Positions 1 through 5,023 of a stretch of 6,457 bases of DNA are shown here, piece after piece. This stretch comes from an uncultured bacterium (GTDB taxonomy: Bacteria > Cyanobacteriota > Vampirovibrionia > Gastranaerophilales > Gastranaerophilaceae): contig CAMAGQ010000094.1 in the NCBI GenBank assembly GCA_945833895.1, positions 1 to 6,457 on the forward strand. The letters are read 5' to 3'. Below the pieces are notes generated by a model. The model saw nothing but the letters and a program-made list of their open reading frames with translations. It was not told where the DNA came from and did no database searches. The translations under genes and the position numbers were made by a program. Each line of letters starts with the position of its first letter. Position 1 is the first letter of the stretch.

Positions 1-81
1 CTGCTCAGTGTTTTATGGGCTCTCGGTGCGTGGGGTGTGCGAGTGAATTTTCTCATAACTGATTTTTCCTTCGGGATTATA

Positions 82-108
82 GGGGGTGCAGCGGCATCCC
101 CCCTTTTT
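82..108 (+). terminator. Rho-independent terminator of an upstream transcript
   Basis: A GC-rich stem is formed by GGGGGTGC (82-89) and GCATCCCC (94-101), with one G-T wobble and the four-base loop AGCG. It is followed by CC and a run of five T (104-108). The T tract lies on the plus-strand side only, so it should end a plus-strand transcript entering from the left. The gene being terminated lies mostly outside the window. Stops at 44-46 (frame 2) and 60-62 (frame 3) would both place its end just before this hairpin. Confidence 0.7.
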
Positions 109-144
109 GTGCCTTATATGAAAATAATTAATATTTACATAATA

Positions 145-173
145 TTTTAACTCAAGTTTTTCTATTTTATAAT
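145..173 (+). promoter_or_regulatory. Putative sigma70-type promoter for the mscS-rlmH operon
   Basis: A perfect TATAAT lies at 168-173. A weak -35 candidate, TTTTAA (145-150), lies 17 bases upstream. The predicted 5' leader would be about 20 bases and contains the ribosome binding site AAAGGAGAG (about 183-191), seven bases before the ATG at 199. The -35 match is poor, so the call rests mainly on the -10 box and its position after the upstream terminator. Confidence 0.5.
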
Positions 174-198
174 AAACGAGTAAAAGGAGAGTAAATAA

Positions 199-1020
199 AT
201 GCCAAAGTGGGAAGCAGGATTGATAGCATTAGCCATAAATATTGTACTTGTCGCTGTATTATTTAAGGTGATAGACTTAGCGGACAAGAAGATAATCAAA
301 AAATTACAGGAAAAAGAGATAGATTCTCCTCTGTTGAGATTTCTTCCTGTAATTATGAAAATAGTCAAAGCGATAGTTTTATTTATTGCCGGTACGGGAT
401 TACTTCAAAGTCAGGGGTATTCAATATCATCAATACTTGCAGGTTTCGGAATCGGCGGTATTGCGGTAGGTATGGCTGCAAAGGATGCTCTTGCCAATAT
501 CTTCGGAACTGTTGGAATTTTATCCGACAGAGTTTACAAAGTTGGTGATTATGTCAAATTGAATGGAATTGAAGGTTACGTTGAAGATATAAACATGCGT
601 TCAACAAAAATCAGAGATTTAGACCATTATTTGACAAGTGTTCCTAATAATATTGCGGCAAATGCTGTTGTGGTGAATGTTTCTAATGCTAAGAAAAGAT
701 TTTTGAACTTAACTTTTGGCGTTACTTATTCAACCGATAACGAACATATAAAACTTGCTCAGGATATTTTAAAAGAAACAGCGATTAAACATAAAGAAAT
801 TCATAACGAATTTACCGTGTGTATTCATGATTTGGGCGACAGTTCAATAAATATAAGATTTAGAGGTTATGTAAAATCAGGGGCTTACGACAAATTTTTG
901 CGGGTTAGAGGTGAATTTTTGTCAGAAGTTATTGCCGAATATCGAAAGGCAGGGATTGATTTTGCGTTCCCGTCCCGTTCTTTGTATATAGAAAGTGACA
1001 GTGATAAAGTTGAAAATTAA
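199..1020 (+). CDS. MscS-family small-conductance mechanosensitive ion channel
   Basis: The 273-residue protein has the minimal MscS architecture: three hydrophobic helices at about 7-26, 49-70 and 76-108, then a soluble C-terminal region. The third helix has the Gly/Ala-rich pore pattern (AGFGIGGIAVGMAAKDALAN, 81-100). It runs into the beta domain, with the family signature YKVGDYVKLNGIEGYVEDI (113-131) and the VPNN element (148-151). The alpha/beta vestibule domain ends with FPSRSLYI (257-264), typical of the family. MscS channels sit in the inner membrane and open under tension to release solutes during hypo-osmotic shock. The length is close to E. coli MscS (286). The ATG at 199 follows a strong AAAGGAGAG site. 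The gene is first in an operon and its end overlaps the start of rlmH. Which MscS subgroup it belongs to, and its ion preference, cannot be read from sequence. Confidence 0.93.
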   Translation: MPKWEAGLIALAINIVLVAVLFKVIDLADKKIIKKLQEKEIDSPLLRFLPVIMKIVKAIVLFIAGTGLLQSQGYSISSILAGFGIGGIAVGMAAKDALANIFGTVGILSDRVYKVGDYVKLNGIEGYVEDINMRSTKIRDLDHYLTSVPNNIAANAVVVNVSNAKKRFLNLTFGVTYSTDNEHIKLAQDILKETAIKHKEIHNEFTVCIHDLGDSSINIRFRGYVKSGAYDKFLRVRGEFLSEVIAEYRKAGIDFAFPSRSLYIESDSDKVEN

Positions 1021-1480
1021 GATTATTGCACTCGGGAAAATTAAAGAAAACTTTTTAAAAGAGGGAATTGACGAGTTTTTGAAACGGCTAACCCCGTATG
1101 CAGTTGTGTCTGTTGTGGAATTAAGCCCGATAGAGATTAAGGACGAAAATATTACGCAAAAGGTTTTAGAAGAAGAGGGTGAAAAAATCCTTTCCCAGAT
1201 AAAACCGTCCGATTTTGTTGTTACTATGGAAATTAAGGGGAAACAATTTTCAAGTGAAGAATTTTCGCAAAAACTTACGTCACTGGCAGATGAGGGAATT
1301 AACGAAATTGTTTTTGTAATCGGTTCTTCGTGCGGAATTGGGGCGAATGTTTCAGAGCGTGCAGATTTAAAAATGAGTATGTCAAAAATGACATTTTTGC
1401 ACCAGTTTGCAAGATTGATTTTGTTAGAGCAAATTTATAGGGCGTTTAAAATTTCCCGGCACGAACCTTATCATAAATAG
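1010..1480 (+). CDS. rlmH: 23S rRNA (pseudouridine1915-N3)-methyltransferase RlmH
   Basis: RlmH is a small SPOUT-class, SAM-dependent enzyme that methylates pseudouridine 1915 in helix 69 of 23S rRNA on assembled ribosomes. Family landmarks are the N-terminal KIKIIALGKIKE, the SAM-loop region FVIGSSCGIG, the SKMTFLHQFAR segment, EQIYRAFKI, and the near-invariant C-terminus PYHK. I chose the TTG at 1010 because it gives MKIKIIALG and 156 residues, matching the family start and length (E. coli 155, S. aureus 159). GTG codons at 995 and 1001 are alternatives that add five or three residues. No start has a strong ribosome binding site, and the gene overlaps the end of the channel gene by 11 bases (26 from the GTG at 995), so translational coupling is likely. 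The glycine pair usual in the SAM loop (IGG) reads IGS here. The last 35 bases overlap a convergent gene. Confidence 0.93.
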   Translation: MKIKIIALGKIKENFLKEGIDEFLKRLTPYAVVSVVELSPIEIKDENITQKVLEEEGEKILSQIKPSDFVVTMEIKGKQFSSEEFSQKLTSLADEGINEIVFVIGSSCGIGANVSERADLKMSMSKMTFLHQFARLILLEQIYRAFKISRHEPYHK

Positions 1481-1871
1481 TTTCAACTTTTGTTCGATTA
1501 AAGAACTGCGGACCGTGTTTTTCATATAAAAATAAGATGTTGTTAATTGTGTTATAAATGTGTTTTTCTTTAAGTTTCAAAAAACTGCTCAAAACAGTTC
1601 TGCTGTTTAGGTGTTCAAAAGCCCAAGAACCTTTTACAAACTCATTTAGCGGGTATCTCAATCCCAGTTGAGTATTACCTTCGGAGTTTTTTGCAAGAAC
1701 AAGTTCGGCATTCTGCGGTTCCCAGGTTTTTATTTTTTCAAATTGTTGCTCAGCCAACTTGCGGGTTTTAGCACTTTCTACTTTTAACTGCCTGAGAATA
1801 GTTTTTTCTGCCGAATCGGATATTTTTATGCCAAAATATAAATTACGGTTGTCGTAGTGGTTAATAATCAT
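1446..1871 (-). CDS. Uncharacterised 141-residue protein
   Basis: I do not recognise this family. The protein is soluble-looking, with no signal peptide or membrane helix. It starts MIINHYDNRNLYFGIKI, then has a charged helical stretch (about 19-48, rich in Lys, Glu and Gln), a probable beta pair (about 56-73, AELVLAKNSEGNTQLGLRYP) and a helical C-terminal half ending in basic residues (KVRAGKF). Support for a real gene is an AAAGGA ribosome binding site seven bases before the ATG on the minus strand, codon use like its neighbours, and an uninterrupted frame. Its 3' end runs 35 bases into rlmH, tail to tail, so the bases coding for the conserved RlmH C-terminus also code for its own last residues. 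The short N-terminal segment followed by FGIK resembles small proteins I associate with Gastranaerophilales; that is from memory and not proven here. Confidence 0.75.
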   Translation of the reverse strand: MIINHYDNRNLYFGIKISDSAEKTILRQLKVESAKTRKLAEQQFEKIKTWEPQNAELVLAKNSEGNTQLGLRYPLNEFVKGSWAFEHLNSRTVLSSFLKLKEKHIYNTINNILFLYEKHGPQFFNRTKVETIYDKVRAGKF

Positions 1872-1906
1872 AAAAGAGTCCTTTTTTTATATATAAAATC
1901 CGTAAA

Positions 1907-1932
1907 AATATTTTTTGCTATTTAATTGTAAA
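1907..1932 (-). promoter_or_regulatory. Weak candidate promoter for the minus-strand gene
   Basis: Read on the minus strand, a -35-like TTTACA (complement of 1927-1932) is followed after 16 bases by TATTTT (about 1905-1910), upstream of the gene that starts at 1871. The -10 match is poor and the whole region is AT-rich, so chance matches are likely. The placement between two divergent genes is the main support. Confidence 0.25.
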
Positions 1933-1969
1933 TTTTTTTTTCATATTTCATTTTCTGTCAATGAAACTA

Positions 1970-1980
1970 TATAATATAAT
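1970..1980 (+). promoter_or_regulatory. Overlapping -10 boxes upstream of the small membrane protein
   Basis: Two overlapping perfect TATAAT hexamers lie at 1970-1975 and 1975-1980, about 45 bases before the ATG at 2023. The -35 candidates at the right spacing (TTCATT near 1947, TTTCTG near 1952) are poor. A TATACT at 1993-1998 is a further -10 option. This is the only intergenic stretch able to drive the gene at 2023, because its upstream neighbour is divergent. Confidence 0.45.
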
Positions 1981-2022
1981 CAGATTTTCCGTTATACTGA
2001 TATCAAGTTAGAGGGTATAAAA

Positions 2023-2340
2023 ATGAACTATCAGGAATTGAGAGAAACAAAGTTATATTTTATCGGCGGATTGACATTTCTTGCAGTATACGCGGTTTTT
2101 GAACTTGTAAGGTCTTTTGTTCGCGGAATTGGCGGAATTTCCGGTTGGTATATTTTAATTCTCTTTTCATTTCTTCTGTTTGCCAGTTTTGTGTTCGCTG
2201 TTGCGTGTCTGTGGAATGCTGTCAAAAAGTTGGAGGACGGAGCGGCAGAAAAACATAACTATCCATTCTGGATTACCCTGTTTGGCGATTTAGGTTACGT
2301 CAGTATTGTTTACTGCGTGATTGATTTGTTGTTTGTATAG
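2023..2340 (+). CDS. Small membrane protein with three predicted helices
   Basis: The 105-residue protein is strongly hydrophobic, with three probable transmembrane helices at about 11-33, 40-65 and 81-104. The first two are separated by a short Gly-rich turn (RGIGGISG) containing Arg. The second and third are separated by a charged loop (KKLEDGAAEKHNY). The positive residues in the first loop and the charged second loop do not fix topology. There is no cleavable signal peptide pattern and no catalytic motif, and I do not recognise the family. The ATG at 2023 follows AGAGGG about eight bases upstream. The gene is transcribed divergently from the gene at 1871. Nothing that looks like a terminator follows it, so its transcript may run on into the GC-rich patch downstream. 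Confidence 0.8.
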   Translation: MNYQELRETKLYFIGGLTFLAVYAVFELVRSFVRGIGGISGWYILILFSFLLFASFVFAVACLWNAVKKLEDGAAEKHNYPFWITLFGDLGYVSIVYCVIDLLFV

Positions 2341-2358
2341 GGCTAAAGGGGTAAATAT

Positions 2359-2457
2359 ATGAGTAATTTCAAAAATTCGCAGGGCTTTCGTCATTCTGTG
2401 CAGGCACGAGCAGCGGGTGAAAGCGTAAGCGTACCCGTTTATTGCGAGTGCCGTTAG
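2359..2457 (+). CDS. Possible 32-codon small ORF overlapping a structured GC-rich patch
   Basis: An ATG at 2359 lies 18 bases after the stop of the membrane protein and is preceded by AAAGGGG at a workable distance of about eight bases. The ORF runs 32 codons to TAG. The predicted peptide begins MSNFKNSQGFRHSV and is rich in Arg, Ala, Ser and Val, with two Cys near the end (CEC, then Arg). It shows no signal peptide, membrane helix or known motif. Its base composition, about 56% GC over 2381-2460, is far above the neighbouring genes, and nearly all of it lies inside an inverted-repeat structure. The bases may therefore be under RNA-level selection and the frame may be accidental. I list it because the ribosome binding site and spacing are credible. 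Confidence 0.25.
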   Translation: MSNFKNSQGFRHSVQARAAGESVSVPVYCECR

Positions 2458-2467
2458 CGAAGATTTT
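2371..2467 (+). ncRNA. Candidate structured RNA or hairpin element of unknown class
   Basis: An outer helix pairs TTCGC (2376-2380) with GCGAA (2457-2461), extended by AAAA (2372-2375) with TTTT (2464-2467) across a two-base bulge. Inside it, GGCAC (2403-2407) pairs with GTGCC (2448-2452). Then come opposed GA/GA steps (2408-2409 with 2446-2447) that could form tandem sheared G-A pairs, GCA with TGC, and CGGGT (2414-2418) with ACCCG (2433-2437). The tip GC-GTAA-GC (2423-2430) would be a GNRA tetraloop. The patch is about 50% GC against AT-rich flanks. The pairing was done by eye; no family was recognised, and transcription is not shown. It could equally be a dispersed palindromic repeat. Confidence 0.3.
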
Positions 2468-2546
2468 CAAACAAAATAGGTGTGGAAAGAAACAGTGTGT
2501 TTCCTTAAAAAATGGAAGATATTCCGACTAGTATTATATAACTTCC

Positions 2547-2575
2547 TAAACAAACTGCTTGTTTATTGCTTTTTT
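2547..2575 (+). terminator. AT-rich perfect inverted repeat with T run: weak terminator or operator
   Basis: TAAACAA (2547-2553) and TTGTTTA (2559-2565) form a perfect 7-bp stem around the loop ACTGC. Six T follow at 2570-2575. The stem is almost all A-T, so it would be a weak terminator for transcripts coming from 2023-2467. The right arm contains the -35 candidate of the next promoter, so an operator role is an equal alternative. Confidence 0.35.
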
Positions 2576-2587
2576 GAATGATATAAT
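2559..2587 (+). promoter_or_regulatory. Extended -10 promoter for the M49-like peptidase gene
   Basis: TATAAT (2582-2587) is preceded by TG with one base between (TGATATAAT, 2579-2587), the extended -10 form. It lies 17 bases downstream of TTGTTT (2559-2564). A second TATAAT is at 2593-2598. The resulting leader of about 35 bases includes a strong AAGGAGA ribosome binding site at 2614-2620, seven bases from the ATG. This is the best promoter in the window. Confidence 0.65.
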
Positions 2588-2627
2588 TCTTATATAATTT
2601 AAGTAAATTTAATAAGGAGAGTTATAT

Positions 2628-4355
2628 ATGGCAGATTATGAATTAAATTTATCTATGCAGGAATTGGAAAAAAGAACGCATAAGGATTATTTGATTACTA
2701 AGAAATTTTTGAAAGAGGATGCTCCCGAATATCTGGCACTTGCGGAAGGCGACAAAATTGCACTCCGTCATCTTTGCAAGGCGGCTGATATCCTTGAAAA
2801 AATCAATATGCAGATAGATTGCAAACATAATTTGCCTGTCAAAGCATTTCTTGAAAGCGAAGAGAAAAAAGGCAATAAGCAGGCTAAACTGACAAAGATT
2901 TTGTTTGATGCTCAAAAAGGTGTAAACGGCGTTGATACAATGTCTAATCCTATTTCTTTAATAAAAGGTGTTGAGGAAAAATTAGGCAAAGGTGTTTATC
3001 CTGAAGATTTGTCAAAAGAAGAATTTCATTCTGTTTTGCTGAGAATGTTATCTGAAAATAAAATAGATGAAGTTAAGGCAATTTTGACCCAAAGGTCAAT
3101 GGTTGTCCGTGCTGCGGAAGATTTGGCGGGGATAGATTACGTTGATTATTTCAGCGAAGATTTTTCTAAAATGGCTGATGAGTTGGAACTTGCAGCAAAA
3201 ACTTCTACAAATGCTGATTTTAACGAGTATTTAGTATTACAGGCAAAGGCTTTGAGAACGGCAGATCCTATGCTTGATGCTTACGCTGATAAAAAGTGGG
3301 CATCTTTGCAGGATACTCCTTTGGAATTTACTATCACCCGTGAAAACTACGAAGATGCAATGACCGGAACTATTGTTGAAAACGAAGAATTATCGAAAGA
3401 ATTGGAAAAACACGGAATTTCTCCGATTCCGAAAGATTTTCTCGGCGGCAGAGTTGGTATTATTAATAAAGAAGGCACAGAAGCCTTAATGGCTATAAAA
3501 AAATATCTGCCTAAACTTGCTGAAAATATGCCGTATAACAATGAATATACACAAACGATTTCTGCTGAATCTGATGCTCAGCAAACAATGGTTGATGTTG
3601 ATATGGTAATGGCATCGGGTGATGTTGGCGAGTATAGAGGCGGAATTACTCTTGCTGAAAATCTTCCGAATTCTGACAAGTTGTCTTTGACAATCGGCGG
3701 AGGTCGCAGAAATGTTTACCACAGACAGATAAGATTTATCAGTGATAAGAAGAAATTGCAGGAAAGATTAGATGCAATTCTTGATAAAGAACAGCATAAA
3801 TATTATTTGGACGAGGCTGACCACTGGTTTACTATCGGACATGAAAACGCTCATTCGCTCGGACCAAAAGAAGGCAGCGAAAAACTTGGCAAATACAGAA
3901 ATATTATTGAAGAAAATAAAGCCGATATGGGTGCTTTAGCCTTTGTTGACTTGCTGACGGAACTCGGTATGTACACGGAAGAACAACGACTTCAAATTAT
4001 CGTTACAACTGTTGCCGATAATTTCCTTAAATCAAAACCGATATTATCTCAAGCACATAGAGTGCGTACTGTAATGCAAAATAAATATTTTGCCGATAGA
4101 GGAGGTTACGAAATTACAAAAGACGGCAAAATAAAGGTTAATATCGATAAAGTCGTTCCGATAGCGAAAGAAATGCTTGCAGAAATTGTCAGAATACAGA
4201 TTGACGGTGATTTTAACAAGGCTGAAAAGTACGTGTTGGATAACTTTGTATGGACTGACAATATGGAACTTATCGCTAAAAAGTTACAAAAAGTTTCTAA
4301 GGCTTTGAACGGAACGCTTGAAACTAAACTTGCAGATAAACTTCTGGGCAAATAA
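2628..4355 (+). CDS. M49-like (dipeptidyl peptidase III-type) zinc metallopeptidase
   Basis: The 575-residue protein carries a gluzincin-type zinc site: H405-E406-N-A-H409 followed by LGP, and 19 residues later E428-E429-N-K-A-D433. The two His and, by analogy with dipeptidyl peptidase III, E429 should bind zinc, with E406 as catalytic base. The segment GGITLAENLPNSDKL (338-352) followed by GRRNVYH (359-365) resembles the GINLPNYD...KNV substrate-cleft region of family M49. The part from about 230 to 300 also fits bacterial M49-like proteins. The motif here is HExxH, not the HExxxH of classical animal and yeast enzymes. There is no signal peptide or membrane helix, so a cytoplasmic role in trimming short peptides is likely; the actual substrate is unknown. 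The first 220 residues are helical and less conserved. The gene has its own promoter and appears monocistronic. Confidence 0.75.
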   Translation: MADYELNLSMQELEKRTHKDYLITKKFLKEDAPEYLALAEGDKIALRHLCKAADILEKINMQIDCKHNLPVKAFLESEEKKGNKQAKLTKILFDAQKGVNGVDTMSNPISLIKGVEEKLGKGVYPEDLSKEEFHSVLLRMLSENKIDEVKAILTQRSMVVRAAEDLAGIDYVDYFSEDFSKMADELELAAKTSTNADFNEYLVLQAKALRTADPMLDAYADKKWASLQDTPLEFTITRENYEDAMTGTIVENEELSKELEKHGISPIPKDFLGGRVGIINKEGTEALMAIKKYLPKLAENMPYNNEYTQTISAESDAQQTMVDVDMVMASGDVGEYRGGITLAENLPNSDKLSLTIGGGRRNVYHRQIRFISDKKKLQERLDAILDKEQHKYYLDEADHWFTIGHENAHSLGPKEGSEKLGKYRNIIEENKADMGALAFVDLLTELGMYTEEQRLQIIVTTVADNFLKSKPILSQAHRVRTVMQNKYFADRGGYEITKDGKIKVNIDKVVPIAKEMLAEIVRIQIDGDFNKAEKYVLDNFVWTDNMELIAKKLQKVSKALNGTLETKLADKLLGK

Positions 4356-4387
4356 ACAACGTTAAAATTTTTGATTTTTATTGTTGT
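4356..4387 (+). other. AT-rich hairpin directly after the M49-like gene
   Basis: Starting right after the stop codon, ACAACG (4356-4361) pairs with TGTTGT (4382-4387) with one G-T wobble. After one mismatch, TAAAA (4363-4367) pairs with TTTTA (4376-4380) around an eight-base loop. No T run follows, so it is not a standard intrinsic terminator. It might stabilise the 3' end of the transcript. The A-T richness makes a chance origin possible. Confidence 0.3.
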
Positions 4388-4465
4388 AAAGATTTGTTTC
4401 AAACAGTTGATGATTTTTGCAAAATTTTTGAATACGAGGCAATTTTTTCCAAGAAAAACACTTTA

Positions 4466-4471
4466 TATAAT
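4466..4471 (+). promoter_or_regulatory. Candidate -10 box for the beta-rich protein/subtilase operon
   Basis: A perfect TATAAT at 4466-4471 lies 26 bases before the ATG at 4498, leaving a leader of about 20 bases that contains AAAGGAAAA (4486-4494). The only hexamer at the right distance for a -35 box is TTTTTT (4443-4448), so the promoter is supported mainly by the -10 box and its position. The remaining bases from 4388 to 4465 show no gene. Confidence 0.45.
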
Positions 4472-4497
4472 TAAGGGGAATTTATAAAGGAAAAGTT

Positions 4498-5019
4498 ATG
4501 CCTAATGTAAATACAAAAATTTCAGCATCGTCATATCAGCAGTGTGACGGAACAAATTTTACAACAGCCGGAGTAGACAACAGCATGAAAGTCGGAAACG
4601 GCAATATGGGAGTTTATACCGGTATCGGAATGACATTTGACGGCAAGCCTTCAAGTGCCGTTGTTGATTTGAAGGGCTCAATGCCTTACGGTGACAGTTG
4701 CGTTTCAGGCGGATTTAGGGTAAGAAACAACTTGGGTGAAAACGGTCAGACCGTTCAATTCAGAGTTCAACCGGCGACTGTGACTGTTCCTGTCGGCAAA
4801 AATACAAACATTTATACAACTCCTTACATTGCCACAAAGGTTAACTACAAAAACGGTGATGCAAAAACTACTGTCGGAAACTTTACGGGTGTGTCGACAA
4901 AAGTCGGAAAAGCAAGCGTGTTTGTTGAAGGACAAATCTATGACGTGACAAAGGTTAACGCAGGAACAACGAGTGTTAACGTCGGTGTTTCTATTCCGAT
5001 AAACGGGGGCAAAAAATAA
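4498..5019 (+). CDS. Uncharacterised beta-rich protein, no signal peptide
   Basis: This 173-residue protein is rich in Gly, Asn, Thr, Val and Ser. From about residue 32 onward it shows alternating polar/hydrophobic segments with Gly and Asn turns, for example VGKASVFVEGQIYDVTKV (136-153) and TTSVNVGVSIPI (157-168). The pattern suggests a beta-barrel or beta-sandwich, and the last strand ending in Ile resembles the closing strand of small outer-membrane barrels. However, it has no Sec signal: the N-terminus is polar (MPNVNTKISASSYQQ) and an in-frame stop at 4468-4470 excludes an upstream extension. There are two Cys (16 and 68). I do not recognise the family. The gene has an AAAGGA ribosome binding site and sits four bases upstream of the subtilase-like gene, so the two are almost certainly co-transcribed. 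Substrate, inhibitor or structural partner of that protein are all possible; none is shown. Confidence 0.75.
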   Translation: MPNVNTKISASSYQQCDGTNFTTAGVDNSMKVGNGNMGVYTGIGMTFDGKPSSAVVDLKGSMPYGDSCVSGGFRVRNNLGENGQTVQFRVQPATVTVPVGKNTNIYTTPYIATKVNYKNGDAKTTVGNFTGVSTKVGKASVFVEGQIYDVTKVNAGTTSVNVGVSIPINGGKK

Positions 5020-5023
5020 ATTA

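Noticed and set aside
20..50. Octamer TGCGAGTG shared with the GC-rich patch near 2443-2450, both followed within about 20 bases by ATTTTC
   Set aside because: The match is too short to call a repeat, and the surrounding sequence does not align by eye.
1..150. Open frame 1 reading through to a TAA at 148-150, with a hydrophobic, membrane-like translation
   Set aside because: A strong GC-rich hairpin with a T run (82-108) lies inside it, which is unlikely inside a coding region. No start is visible in the window and the other frames stop before the hairpin. A true upstream gene end cannot be excluded without more sequence.
2484..2525. Small hairpins GGAAA/TTTCC (2484-2504) and GGAA-GATA-TTCC (2514-2525)
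   Set aside because: Stems of only four to five pairs in an AT-rich region, with no T run, are expected by chance.
2649..2915. Minus-strand open frame opposite the M49-like gene, and similar frames at 3347-3541, 3486-3722 and 4106-4402
   Set aside because: They are antisense to a gene with clear family motifs, have no ribosome binding site, and show the composition of shadow frames.
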